Positions 10,254-19,633 of a stretch of DNA of 64,000 nucleotides are shown piece after piece. Within the stretch, counting starts at the first letter, position 1. Every line of letters begins with the position of its first letter. The stretch lies in contig JAKIWV010000002.1 of the NCBI GenBank assembly GCA_022749815.1, positions 382,478 through 446,477 of the forward strand. The letters are read 5' to 3'. This stretch comes from Thermoplasmata archaeon (GTDB lineage: Archaea; Thermoplasmatota; Thermoplasmata; Lutacidiplasmatales; UBA184). Both the position numbers and the translations under genes were made by a program. A model generated the notes under the pieces. The model saw only the letters and a list, made by a program, of their open reading frames with translations, was not told the DNA's origin and made no database searches.

Positions 10254-11146
10254 AGGAGTTCTGGCCCTCGGTGCTCCTCACCTTCCCGGTGACCGTGTAC
10301 GTCGGCGCGGTGGTGCTCGGCTCGGTTCCGTCGTCAGACCCGGCGTTCACCGGAACGTTCGTCGTCATGCTTATCCTCGCGATACTGTCGACCCTTCCGT
10401 TCGAGCCGATCCATTTGGGAGCCACGGCCGGACTGCTGGGGTTTTCCTTCGCGGTCCTCGCGCTCCTCTACCTACTCCCCGCGACCGGCGTGGAGGTCCT
10501 CGCGGGTAGTCTGCTGGCCGTGCCGGCTCTCCTCGTCAGCTACGCCGTGAGGCCCGGCCCGCTCGGGTGGCGACTGATGGCGTTCGCCGTGGCGCTCACG
10601 GAGGGGCTCGCACTGCTCGCGACCGACGTGGCGATGACTTCGGCCCAGGCGACCTTCGCGGGGGGCGAGTTCATCCGAGAATTCGGCTCTCTCAACGTAA
10701 CCCAGGTCGAAGGTCTCGGCGGGCTGCTGGCTTCCTCCGGAGGCTCCCTCCCTCTTCGGGATGTCTTTGACCCAGTCTACGTCGTCCTGGCGGGGATCGC
10801 GGTGGCGGGCATCCTCATCCCTGTGCTCCGTCCGCAGACCGCGTGGGACGAGCCGCTGCCGACGGCCGCGGCCCCCCCGGTCACCCGAGAACGCACGACC
10901 CGCGAGGTCGACCTCGGCGCCGCGTTCGCCGCCGTTCTGGAAGAGCGTTCCTCCCCCGAACCGGCCTCGGGTGTGATTCCGCCGGGGCTCCCCCCGCTCC
11001 TGGTTGGCAGCGCGGCGGCCGGACTCGTCGTCGCGGTCGCGTTCCTCACCCCCGGGCTCACACTCCCGCTGCTCGTTGCGGGGATCGTGGTGGCCCTCGC
11101 CGCGACGATCGCGCTCGTGCGGCGTCCGCTCGCCGCGCGCCGATAG
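10250..11146 (+). CDS. Polytopic membrane protein ending the MoxR operon
   Basis: 298 residues from GTG, whose bases overlap the preceding stop (GTGA). About eight hydrophobic segments: six in residues 8-200, then a soluble Pro/Glu-rich linker of about 70 residues (RERTTREVDLGAAFAAVLEERS), then two more helices at the C-terminus. It ends in a basic tail. No family is recognised; a multi-helix protein in this position is common in MoxR/DUF58 clusters. It is probably the membrane platform for the complex, by context only. The frame extends upstream inside the DUF58 gene, but the coupled GTG is the sensible start. Confidence 0.7.
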   Translation: MKEFWPSVLLTFPVTVYVGAVVLGSVPSSDPAFTGTFVVMLILAILSTLPFEPIHLGATAGLLGFSFAVLALLYLLPATGVEVLAGSLLAVPALLVSYAVRPGPLGWRLMAFAVALTEGLALLATDVAMTSAQATFAGGEFIREFGSLNVTQVEGLGGLLASSGGSLPLRDVFDPVYVVLAGIAVAGILIPVLRPQTAWDEPLPTAAAPPVTRERTTREVDLGAAFAAVLEERSSPEPASGVIPPGLPPLLVGSAAAGLVVAVAFLTPGLTLPLLVAGIVVALAATIALVRRPLAARR

Positions 11147-11173
11147 GTTCCGCCAGGCGTATCGGACTCTGGT

Positions 11174-13642
11174 TCACTCGGTGGACGGAGGAGGCGGGGG
11201 CGCCCTCGGCTCCAGGGGAGGCGGCAGCCGACCGACCCGCCGTATCGCGCGAATGGGTCGCCGAGTCGGGGGCTCCGCATGAAGGAGGGCGAGGTACGTT
11301 CCTCCGGCCAGCAGCAGGAGGACGGGAACGACGAGGAAGGGCCACGCCACCGGATGCGCCGGCGGGAGCAGGTAGAACGACCCGTTCTCACCGGGAGCGG
11401 TGGTGTTATTCCTGCCGGGACCGGGGGCGACCTTGACCGGCGTCAGATTCACCGTGAGCGACCTCACCGCATCCGAAAAGATCCGCAACTGGGTGTGCGA
11501 CGTGTTCGTGTAGTACCCGATGTGGCTTACCTCGAGCGAATAGTTGCACGGGGGGTAGCTCCCGTTCAAAGTGCCCTCGTTTCCGGTAACGCCGAATTCG
11601 GCGAATCCGTTGATCGGAGAGCCCACCGCCGCGGTCAGGTTGACCGCCGCCTGGGGGATGGGCGCCCGGGTATCGGCGTCGAGGACCCGGATGTTCAGCG
11701 TGCCGAACGGCAACGAGGTGAGAGTGAAGTTGACCAGGAAGACTCCGGTGGGCGGCGCGTTCTCGAGCAGGGTCAAAGAGAAGAACCCCGGCGCGGACGC
11801 GGTCATTCCGATGAGGCCTTGAACATCCATCTGGAGGAAGGCGTTCCCGTGGAGGTCCGTGAGACCCCGAACCAAAGGCCCTGCGGAGACATGGGCGGCG
11901 AAGAGCGGCAGGCCGTATCCTACGGTGGGGAGATACCCGCGGACTTGGACAAACGCCAATGCGAACGAGGTCAGCAGGATCTGAACGTGCGTCGTGACGC
12001 CCGGAAAGAGGTCCACGGAGAGGGCATTGGGGCGGTACCCCGGCGCGGAAGCGGTGACGTTTACGGGGAACGAGGGGATTCCGGTGTAGTTGACGACCCC
12101 CGTAGCATCGGTGACCAACGGCGGGTTCAGAAAGAGCGATCCCTGCAGGATGACGCCGACGGTAGCCCCGGCGACGGGCATCCCGTCGAGGTTGAGGACC
12201 CGGACGGTGAGGTTTGCCGGAGGAACGGGCGTCAGGTTCACGAGGAGTCGGGCATTGTTTCCGGGCGGAATCCAAACCGAGAGACGGGCGTGGGCGTAGC
12301 CGGGCGCCACCGCGCCGACTGCGTGCAGCTGAGGGGTCACCCGGGTCAGGTTTAGGTATCCGTGGGCGTCGGTAAAGGCCGAGGTCGTACCGTCGACGGT
12401 GACGGTGGCCTTCGGAACCGGAACGAAACTCGATCCGTTCAGCACGAGGATCGATAGGTTTCCTACGGCCGCCAATCTCCAGAGGTCCGTGGGGGTGTTG
12501 AGCCCCGCGCCCCCCGTGACGAGCAGAGTCTCGTTGGAAGTGACATCCATCCATGTCGCGGCGGCGGCATAGCGACCGGGCGGGTGGACGGCTCCGACTT
12601 GCGCCGTCCAATTTCCCGAGACGGGGTCCCATTCGTACGTGTCGGTCAGCGGGCCGCCGTTCCCGATCCCCCCGAAGAGAAGGTCCCGGTCCTGCGCCGG
12701 GTCGTAGGCCCACACGGGTGACGCCCGGGGTGTCGGAGCGGTCCCGGCAATGGGAGGCTCTGACCAGTTCTCGGTGGACGGATTGTAGAGCCAGATTCCG
12801 GTAACGCAGGGGAAGCAGCCTCCAAACAGCTCGAACTGACCACGGGATGAGTCCCAACTCAGACTCGCTCCCTGGAGCGCTGGCGGATGGACCGTGTTCC
12901 GTGTGGGGAGCGGGCTCCAGACGAACGTAGTCAGGTTGAGTCTCCACCCGTCGCCATAGGTAAAGGTCCCACGCCCCGAAGAGTTTCTGTCCCAGCCGCC
13001 ATAGAGGACTGCCTCACTGAGCGTTGGCGCGATGGCAAAGGCCGGGTCCTGCCGGGCCGGGGGGGCCGCGCCGCCGGTGACGTTGGTCCAGGTTCCTGCG
13101 GAGAAGTTGTAGAGCCACGTGTCGGCGCCGACTCGTCCGGTGGATGCGTTGATGAGCCCACCGAACAGCGGAGCGGTTTGCGTCGCAGAGTTGCCCGCGA
13201 AGGCGAAGTCGCTTCGAGGAGAGGGCGCTAAAGGGGGTTGGATGTTCCTCCACGTGCCGTTCGACTCGTTGTAGACCCACGTCCCGTTAGCGAGCGCGGT
13301 GCCATTGGCCCCCCCGAACAGCACCGCTTCCTGTCGAGCGGGGTCCGCCGCTAGCCCCGGCCCTACCAGCGCCCCGGAGCTTGGAGGACGGGCTGTGCTC
13401 CAGGCGAAGTCTATGGAGCTCGGCGCGGCCGGCCGTGGCGCTGGCCACAACGGCGATGACTGGGAGGGGGTGGGTGCCGCATAGTCCACGGCGCTAGGGT
13501 GGGGCGCGTGCGCGAGGATTCCGGATGCTGCCTGCAAAGAGGTGGAGCCGTGGGCCGATGGGGTTGGGATTTGGGTCCCGCTCCCGGATAGCATCAACGC
13601 GACCACGCAAATCGCGAGCCCCACGACCCGAGTCCGCGACAT
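11174..13642 (-). CDS. Large kelch-repeat surface protein with carboxypeptidase-regulatory-like domains
   Basis: 822 residues. The chosen ATG is preceded by GGTGGGAGA and starts a clear signal peptide (RTRVVGLAICVVALMLSGSG); the open frame upstream has no such features. Residues about 90-400 hold kelch-type repeats of a beta propeller (repeated LFGG, GTWVYN, DTWLYN motifs). Residues about 410-740 hold several beta-sandwich units of the CarboxypepD-regulatory type (V-x-D-x-D-G-x-P-V-x-G-A-T-V patterns). A membrane helix (about 765-785, WPFLVVPVLLLLAGGTYLALL) and a basic Pro-rich tail follow. Many N-x-S/T sequons suggest glycosylation. It probably faces outward as an adhesin or matrix protein. 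It is convergent with the MoxR operon, 27 bases away. Confidence 0.8.
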   Translation of the reverse strand: MSRTRVVGLAICVVALMLSGSGTQIPTPSAHGSTSLQAASGILAHAPHPSAVDYAAPTPSQSSPLWPAPRPAAPSSIDFAWSTARPPSSGALVGPGLAADPARQEAVLFGGANGTALANGTWVYNESNGTWRNIQPPLAPSPRSDFAFAGNSATQTAPLFGGLINASTGRVGADTWLYNFSAGTWTNVTGGAAPPARQDPAFAIAPTLSEAVLYGGWDRNSSGRGTFTYGDGWRLNLTTFVWSPLPTRNTVHPPALQGASLSWDSSRGQFELFGGCFPCVTGIWLYNPSTENWSEPPIAGTAPTPRASPVWAYDPAQDRDLLFGGIGNGGPLTDTYEWDPVSGNWTAQVGAVHPPGRYAAAATWMDVTSNETLLVTGGAGLNTPTDLWRLAAVGNLSILVLNGSSFVPVPKATVTVDGTTSAFTDAHGYLNLTRVTPQLHAVGAVAPGYAHARLSVWIPPGNNARLLVNLTPVPPANLTVRVLNLDGMPVAGATVGVILQGSLFLNPPLVTDATGVVNYTGIPSFPVNVTASAPGYRPNALSVDLFPGVTTHVQILLTSFALAFVQVRGYLPTVGYGLPLFAAHVSAGPLVRGLTDLHGNAFLQMDVQGLIGMTASAPGFFSLTLLENAPPTGVFLVNFTLTSLPFGTLNIRVLDADTRAPIPQAAVNLTAAVGSPINGFAEFGVTGNEGTLNGSYPPCNYSLEVSHIGYYTNTSHTQLRIFSDAVRSLTVNLTPVKVAPGPGRNNTTAPGENGSFYLLPPAHPVAWPFLVVPVLLLLAGGTYLALLHAEPPTRRPIRAIRRVGRLPPPLEPRAPPPPPSTE

Positions 13643-13919
13643 TCTCCCACCCAGAGCGCTCGCGCGAGGGGCAACGGAACAATGTTCTGCGGGGTGGACT
13701 TGTCGGTTCAAGGAACTAGCCTCGGTCCGAGACCGGGTGAACGACAGAGCCCGCATCCGCATTTCTGCTCTTCCCGGGGCGACCCGGACCGGATGGAAGG
13801 TCGTTTCGAACTTCTGAGGACTTCGACCCTGCCATCCGACCGGGACACCCAATCCCCGGGGGCACGATTCACACCCTCGCCCAGGGCAACGACCGTTAGA
13901 AATTCGCGGCGGCGAGGAT

Positions 13920-16214
13920 ATGCGTAAGTATCCTCCGTCTGATGAGCCTCGACGCATGTTTCCTCCGCGTGGATCGAGGAGACCTCGGGCATGGAGTGGG
14001 GGGGGCGGAGGGACCGCACCATCTCGCCCGATTCTGCGCCTGCTCGCAGGTGTGACTTGCGGGTTCATCTGTGTCGGCCTCGCAATCCCCGCGTTTTCTG
14101 GCTCATCCGACCTGCCATCGACCCCGTCCTCGAGTGCATCCTCCATCGGTCGGGCCGCGTCCGGGAATCAGCTCACCTCCGCGGGCGTCGGGCCGAGGGA
14201 ACTCAGCCTGGCGTGGACCCCCGAAAAACCCCCTTGCATGAACTACGTAGTCGAGTACTCCTCCAACAGTTCCTCCGGACCTTGGACAGCCGCGGCGATG
14301 AACACCGAGATAGTCAGCAACTCGTCGTATGGCTACGCCCTGACCCCCGGGGCAACGAGCTGGTGGCACGTCGTCTACATGCGGGGCACCTTCCACCCCC
14401 GGACCGAATGCGCTCATTTCCGGCCGGACAACGTCTCGAGCGTGCTCCAGTTCACTCTGCCGGTCGGCCCGGTCCTCGTGAGCACCCCGCTGAACGCCTC
14501 GTCGGTCCGGTTCAGTTGGAACAACAACGCGAGTTACGGCGGCCACATCGTCTTTGGCTCCTACCAGCTGATGGAGTCGGTCGACGGAGGCGTCTCCTTC
14601 CAAGCGGCCCTGATCACGAACCCGTCCAACCGATCCTCCGTGGTCACGAGACTCGTCATGGGGACCTCGTACTCCTTTTACGTCAACTTGACGGACGTCT
14701 GCACCGGTTGCCCGGGAGGAAGCTATCCTTCGGGTTCCATTTCCAACGTGCTGACCTTCGGCCCCGGGGTCCCTCTCCGAACCGTCGCCGGCGCCAGTCG
14801 GAACACGGCCGATGTGGCTCAGGCCGTACCGTTCACCTGCCAGGCAACGGGCGGTGTCCTCGGTTTCGGGTATTCCTATGGGTGGTCCTTCGGCGACGGT
14901 TCGCTCGGCGCCGGCCAGAGTCCCTCCCACGCATACACCTCGGCCGGTGGCTTCACGGCGATTTGCAGCGTCATTGACATCGCCGGGGCTACCGCGACCG
15001 GCTCGGTTTCCGTCAGCATTAGCCCCGAGCTCCAGTTGGCCTCTCCCTCCATCCTCCCGAGGGCGCCGGAGCTGGGTCAAGGGGTGCAACTGACGACCGC
15101 CGCGAACGGAGGGACGGGCACGTACCAGTTTGCTTGGGCGGGGCTACCTCCCGGATGTGCCCCGGGGGACTTGCCGTTGATCGCCTGCGTGCCACTCCGG
15201 GCTGGGACATTCAACGTATCCGCCGCGGTCAACGACTCGAACGGTTTCACGGTCCCAAGCGCTACGCTGCAGTTCTCTATTGCCCCGGACCCGAGCATCT
15301 CGAGCTTCTCGGCAGCTTTAGGGAACATCACCCTTGGCCAGCGGCTCTCCCTGACGGTTGTCGAGACAGCGGGGACCGCCCCCTTCACTTACAACTACAC
15401 GGGCCTGCCTTTCGGCTGCCAGACGACCAACGCCCCCAACGTCTCGTGTGTCCCGGCTTGGGCTGGACGGTTCGTCGTCGAAGTTACCGTCACCGACTCC
15501 GTAGGGATACATGGGAGCGCTACCGTCGTCATTGTGGTTCGCTTTCCGGCTCTGGTGGGCGGTGCGCTGTTCTCGGAGGTCGAGTTTTCAGCGTTAGGGC
15601 TGGTGACGGGGATCGTCGCGGTCGCGCTGCTCGTGAAGCGAAGCAGCGTTCCACGACGACGCAACCAGCACCCTGCCGGGGAATCGGACGCCGCGCCAGC
15701 CTCTGTCGACCATGCGACGGTGGTTGGACCCGAGAGCAAGCCCGGCTTCGAACCCCCCGCGTCCCCTCAGGGAATTTTTGACATCACGCCCGCCCCGCCA
15801 CCGTCCGAACCGCAGGCCATCTTGGATGTCCGTCGTTTCTTGGAGGTCGGCGACGATAAACAGGCGGTTCTCTGGGCATTCGAGTCGGTCCTTGCGGAGC
15901 TGTCGATTCGATTGGGCACGCCGGTACCTGCCCATGCGACGTACCGAGACCGGCTTGCGGCGGGAGGCCAGAGGGGCCGGGGCCAGTTGCCCGAGCTTGT
16001 GGAACGACTGTATCGTCTCTACGAACCCGTCCGCTACGGTCCGGCGGCCGCCCCGGTCACTGACGACCTCATCCCGCTCCTGACGATGATCTACCACGAA
16101 CCCCCCTTCGAAGACCAACCATTGCCTGCTGAGCGCGTCACTTCCCCGGGAGGGACCGTGGCCGCCGACGCGACGGGCATCTCTCCCACCCACCCCCGGC
16201 GGGCTACCCCGTGA
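13920..16214 (+). CDS. FN3/PKD surface protein with DUF4129-like cytoplasmic tail
   Basis: 764 residues. A basic leader and hydrophobic segment (about 40-60, LRLLAGVTCGFICVGLAIP) act as signal peptide. Outside: two fibronectin-III-like units (about 80-280) and PKD-type units (YGWSFGDGS near 325 is the classic PKD core), followed by Ig-like repeats containing GxGTYQFAWAGLPPGC and FTYNYTGLPFGC. A membrane helix lies near 545-562, then a Pro-rich linker and, at about 635-735, a helical domain (AVLWAFESVL, LVERLYRLYEPVRYG) matching the protein at 6840-7274. The tail would meet the MoxR machinery inside the cell. The ATG at 13956 is an alternative start. It is divergent from the kelch gene. Confidence 0.8.
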   Translation: MRKYPPSDEPRRMFPPRGSRRPRAWSGGGGGTAPSRPILRLLAGVTCGFICVGLAIPAFSGSSDLPSTPSSSASSIGRAASGNQLTSAGVGPRELSLAWTPEKPPCMNYVVEYSSNSSSGPWTAAAMNTEIVSNSSYGYALTPGATSWWHVVYMRGTFHPRTECAHFRPDNVSSVLQFTLPVGPVLVSTPLNASSVRFSWNNNASYGGHIVFGSYQLMESVDGGVSFQAALITNPSNRSSVVTRLVMGTSYSFYVNLTDVCTGCPGGSYPSGSISNVLTFGPGVPLRTVAGASRNTADVAQAVPFTCQATGGVLGFGYSYGWSFGDGSLGAGQSPSHAYTSAGGFTAICSVIDIAGATATGSVSVSISPELQLASPSILPRAPELGQGVQLTTAANGGTGTYQFAWAGLPPGCAPGDLPLIACVPLRAGTFNVSAAVNDSNGFTVPSATLQFSIAPDPSISSFSAALGNITLGQRLSLTVVETAGTAPFTYNYTGLPFGCQTTNAPNVSCVPAWAGRFVVEVTVTDSVGIHGSATVVIVVRFPALVGGALFSEVEFSALGLVTGIVAVALLVKRSSVPRRRNQHPAGESDAAPASVDHATVVGPESKPGFEPPASPQGIFDITPAPPPSEPQAILDVRRFLEVGDDKQAVLWAFESVLAELSIRLGTPVPAHATYRDRLAAGGQRGRGQLPELVERLYRLYEPVRYGPAAAPVTDDLIPLLTMIYHEPPFEDQPLPAERVTSPGGTVAADATGISPTHPRRATP

Positions 16215-16427
16215 GGGAACGTTTCTGATCGACCCTGCCCTCAGCGCCCACGGAACTCGGGATTCTCCCGGCGCTATCTCGCTGGTCCCGACCGACGAAG
16301 ATTGGGGCCGCGGCCATTGTGAGGGCCCAACCCATGTCCGTCGTGAGCATGAGACGGGGTTACCTCCCGTGCGGTACACTTTTGAGGTCGCCGTTATCTT
16401 TGGCGCTCGACCCGGGGGAGGGGACCG

Positions 16428-16856
16428 ATGAAACAACCGAAGATTGCGAAGGAATTTGGAGGGTTCATCACAAAAGGGAACGTCGTTCAGCTTGCCATCG
16501 CCTTCGTCATCGGCGTTGCGTTCAGCGCTGTAGTGACCGGGTTTACCACGGGAATAGTCTCCCCGTTGATCGGCGAGGTGGGCGGGACAGGGAACCTTGC
16601 CAACCAGTCGACGATGATCGGCAAATCGACGTTCCACTGGGGAGCCTTCTTGGCCGACGTGATCAACTTCCTGATTGTAGCGGCGATCCTGTTCTTCCTC
16701 ATAGTATGGCCATTGTTGCGCTTCGAAGAGCGCCGAAAAGCCAAGGAGATCGCCGCTCCAGTCTCTACGAAGGAATGCCCTTTTTGTAAGGAGACCATCC
16801 CGATTCAGGCTTCCCGCTGCGGGCACTGCACCTCCCAGCTAGCGACGCCGGGCTAG
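16428..16856 (+). CDS. mscL: Large-conductance mechanosensitive channel with C-terminal zinc ribbon
   Basis: 142 residues. The MscL core is plain: an N-terminal amphipathic helix (EFGGFITKGNVVQLAIAFVIG), first pore helix, a short external loop, and a second helix (FLADVINFLIVAAILFFLIVW). The pore opens under membrane tension to release solutes on hypo-osmotic shock. Instead of the usual C-terminal bundle it carries C-P-F-C-x9-C-G-H-C, a zinc-ribbon knuckle pair, at about residues 122-137. GGGGAGGGG lies just before the ATG and fixes the start. It is a single gene, followed by a convergent nitrilase gene. Confidence 0.93.
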   Translation: MKQPKIAKEFGGFITKGNVVQLAIAFVIGVAFSAVVTGFTTGIVSPLIGEVGGTGNLANQSTMIGKSTFHWGAFLADVINFLIVAAILFFLIVWPLLRFEERRKAKEIAAPVSTKECPFCKETIPIQASRCGHCTSQLATPG

Positions 16857-16921
16857 TCGAACCGAGCCGCTTTGCCCCGGGCTGCCGCGTGGGGAAGGAA
16901 CGGGCGCCCCGCGTCCCAGGA

Positions 16922-17749
16922 TTAGGCGCCCCGCGGCCTCGAGGTCCGAGCGGGGAGGCTCGTGCGGGGCAGAGTAATGCCCAGACGTGCGTCGGTGTCG
17001 AGGTCGTTGCGCGGGTTGGGCCGCTTCGCCCTCTCCAGGAGTGAGAAGTCTATCTCCGACAGCAGGGTCCCCTCCTTGGAGCCGAGGTGTTGGATTCTGC
17101 CGTGGGGGTCGGTAAGGCTGGATTCGCCCACAAAGAGCGCGCCCCGTTCCTTACCGACACGGTTGCACACGCCCACGTAGATTCCGTGAGCGAAGGCGGC
17201 CGAGATCGCGAGATGGTTGAACTGTTGGAGTCCGGAGTTCGTCGGAAAGGTCTCCTCCGCCCAGGCCATCGGGACCAGGAGGAGCTCGACGCCCTTACGG
17301 GCGTAGTAGCTCCCCAACTCGGGGAATTGCAGGTCATAGCACACTTCGACGCCGAGTCGGTGGCCCTGAAAATCGAAAGTCAGCGCTCGCGTGCCGGTCG
17401 CGAAGATGACCTTCTCGTAGTTCCAGAGGTGGACCTTACGGAACACCTGAGTCCATTTCGGCCCCACGACGTAAGCGCTGTTGAACAGGTGGCCGCCGGC
17501 CCGTTCTGCGAAGCCACCGACCACGAGCCGCCGATGCCGGCGCGCGATCGGCTCGAGGGAGCGCAGGACGGCGCGTGAGTCGGTGTAGGGCTGGATCTCG
17601 GCACGAGACTTGTACATGTACCCGCACGAAGTAAGCTCCGGAAACACGATGACATCGGCGTCGATCGAGTCGGCCGCGGAGGCGATGCGTTCCCAATTGC
17701 GGTCTCGGCCCGGGAATTCCGGGGCGAACTGGTGGAGAGCGACCCGCAT
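16922..17749 (-). CDS. Carbon-nitrogen hydrolase (nitrilase superfamily)
   Basis: 275 residues. The Glu-Lys-Cys triad is complete: Glu38 (VFPELTSCGY), Lys105 (FRKVHLW) and Cys137 (GVEVCYDLQFPE). These enzymes hydrolyse amides, ureido groups or nitriles through a thioimidate/thioester on the Cys. The substrate is not fixed; N-carbamoylputrescine-type amidases share this layout, and an agmatinase-type gene lies 2 kb away, so polyamine or amino-acid breakdown is plausible. The frame opens four codons earlier at a TTG (17761), but ATG 17749 has a TATA-like TTTTCTAA about 27 bases upstream and is preferred. It is divergent from the permease gene. Confidence 0.88.
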   Translation of the reverse strand: MRVALHQFAPEFPGRDRNWERIASAADSIDADVIVFPELTSCGYMYKSRAEIQPYTDSRAVLRSLEPIARRHRRLVVGGFAERAGGHLFNSAYVVGPKWTQVFRKVHLWNYEKVIFATGTRALTFDFQGHRLGVEVCYDLQFPELGSYYARKGVELLLVPMAWAEETFPTNSGLQQFNHLAISAAFAHGIYVGVCNRVGKERGALFVGESSLTDPHGRIQHLGSKEGTLLSEIDFSLLERAKRPNPRNDLDTDARLGITLPRTSLPARTSRPRGA

Positions 17750-17956
17750 CGGGCAGGGCAAGCGAGGCGATTAGAAAAGGCCGGCATCGGACTCTCTTCA
17801 GCCTCGGGCACTACTCGCTCGCCGGACGAAAACGGTCGGATTAAATACCGAGACTCGCTCCGGAATTCGTGCTCGGGGCGCCGGTTACGGTACTCGGGGA
17901 CGTGGGGACTGAAGTCTCCGCGATGTCCGGACCTGACCCTCGGGGACTGAACCTCT

Positions 17957-17964
17957 GAGGGGGG
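17957..17964 (+). promoter_or_regulatory. Strong Shine-Dalgarno of the permease gene
   Basis: GAGGGGGG seven bases before the ATG at 17972. Together with a TATA-like GATTAAATAC at 17839-17848 it indicates a leadered transcript of roughly 100 bases, unlike many neighbours. Confidence 0.6.
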
Positions 17965-17971
17965 CTGCAAA

Positions 17972-19615
17972 ATGGACAACACCACAGCATCCGCTATGGA
18001 GACAGAGAAGACCGTATTCGCCCGAAAGACGAGCGGACTCGTCAAGGACCTCGGCGCCTTCGAGTCGTTTTCGATCAACCTCATCTCCTTGGGACCGGGC
18101 CCCGCCTTCGGCTTGTTCCTGATCATTCTGCTGTTCGTCACCGGGGCGAATCTCTCTCAAAGCATCCTCCTCGCCGCCTTGATCGCCGTTCCGATCATCC
18201 TGACGTACACCCTCATCGGGATTGAGATGCCGAGATCCGGAGGGGAATACGTCTACGCCTCCCGGCAGTTGCACCCGTACTTCGGTATCCTCTCCGCGTT
18301 CGGCCGCCTGCTCAACGTCGTCGTCTACGCCGCGGTGCTTCCGTATTGGTTCTCCACGCTGAGCGTCGGCCCGGGACTCGCCGTCTGGGGAGCGTTCACT
18401 AAGAATATCGCCCTCCAGAACTGGGGGAACAACATCAGCCTGGGCATCGGCCTTCCGCTCTACATCACGATCATCGGGATCCTCGTCACGCTCGTGGCGA
18501 TGGCCCTCTGGATCTTCATGAAGCCGAAACTCGCCTTCCAGGTTTTCTCGGCCCTTCTGATTCTCGAGTTGATCGGGATTCTGGTATCCGTCGGGCTCCT
18601 CCTCGCCATGGGTCATGCGGGATTCGTCAATGCCGTCAACAGCTATACCGGCGACGCGACGTTCTATCAGGACGTCTCCAGCTACGGGGCGACTAACTTC
18701 GGGTCGTACGGTTCCAGCTTCACCAACACCCTGCTCTTCGTGCCGTTGCTGTTTGCGTTCTATTACATGTTCGCGACGGCACCGAGCTACATCGCGGGAG
18801 AATTCAAGCGCTCCTCCCGGAGCATCACAATGGGAATGGCGGCGTCCTTCCTACTCTCGGTGGCGTTCGCGGTGTTGATCGTGGTCACCTTCGAGCAGGT
18901 CGTGGGGATGAATTTCCTGAACGGGTCGGTTTCATTCTCCGACTACTTCCCCTCGATCGGGCCCGTACCAGCGAACATCCCCGGCTTGCCGTTCGCCATG
19001 GGCCTCACTTCGGCGCCTGCGTTCGCGGCCCACGGGAATTCGATCTGGCTCGGGATCATCTTCCTCGGTTCGGCGTCGTGGTATCTGCTCTGGATCATTT
19101 TGGGATTCTACATTTTCTCGCGATTCATGCTATCGATGTCGCTGGACCGACTCGTTCCCAACTTCTTGGGTCTCGTGACCCGATCCACCCACCAACCCTG
19201 GGTGGGAATCGTGGTGATCGGGGCCGCCGGGATCGTCCTTCTGCCGTTCCTCGCGTACTACTACTTGAGCCTCTATTCTCCGATGATCTTCCTCCTGTTC
19301 TTCCTCCCGATGATCACGGTGACCTTGACGTCCCTGTCGCTGGCTGCTTGGGGAATCCGGAATCGAAAGCCCCTGCATGCGCTCGTCGGTCTGGTGTCGG
19401 CCGGCGTCACCACCGTCTCGGCGTATCTCGTCTCGACGCTCCCGTTGTTGGGCGGCGCCGCGGGCTTCACTGCGTCCAACCAGAGGACGGGAGAGATTTT
19501 CATCGCGGGCATCTTCATCGCGGCCGCGCTTCTCTATATCGCCTCCCGAGCGTACAACCAGCGGAGCCGGGGGATCGACATCGCGCTCGCATTCAAGGAG
19601 CTCCCACCGGACTGA
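17972..19615 (+). CDS. APC-superfamily amino-acid permease (copy 1)
   Basis: 547 residues with about 12-14 membrane helices. The N-terminus has KTSGLVKDLGAFESFSINL, and the first helices carry IGIEMPRSGGEYVYASRQLHP, the conserved helix-2/3 segment of amino acid/polyamine/organocation permeases. It should import amino acids or amines by proton or sodium symport or exchange. A closely similar protein is at 33578-35236; both share the (K/R)(K/Q)TSGLV start and the C-terminal RSRG(I/L)xI...LPP(D/E) ending. It is probably co-transcribed with the ureohydrolase gene 18 bases downstream, so arginine, agmatine or a related amine is a reasonable substrate guess. Confidence 0.9.
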   Translation: MDNTTASAMETEKTVFARKTSGLVKDLGAFESFSINLISLGPGPAFGLFLIILLFVTGANLSQSILLAALIAVPIILTYTLIGIEMPRSGGEYVYASRQLHPYFGILSAFGRLLNVVVYAAVLPYWFSTLSVGPGLAVWGAFTKNIALQNWGNNISLGIGLPLYITIIGILVTLVAMALWIFMKPKLAFQVFSALLILELIGILVSVGLLLAMGHAGFVNAVNSYTGDATFYQDVSSYGATNFGSYGSSFTNTLLFVPLLFAFYYMFATAPSYIAGEFKRSSRSITMGMAASFLLSVAFAVLIVVTFEQVVGMNFLNGSVSFSDYFPSIGPVPANIPGLPFAMGLTSAPAFAAHGNSIWLGIIFLGSASWYLLWIILGFYIFSRFMLSMSLDRLVPNFLGLVTRSTHQPWVGIVVIGAAGIVLLPFLAYYYLSLYSPMIFLLFFLPMITVTLTSLSLAAWGIRNRKPLHALVGLVSAGVTTVSAYLVSTLPLLGGAAGFTASNQRTGEIFIAGIFIAAALLYIASRAYNQRSRGIDIALAFKELPPD

Positions 19616-19633
19616 GTCGGTGCGCCGGCCGAG

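Noticed and set aside
11279-12355. Plus-strand open frame (358 codons) opposite the kelch protein
   Set aside because: Arg/Gly/Asp-rich shadow without hydrophobic core; the opposite strand has signal peptide, kelch repeats and anchor.
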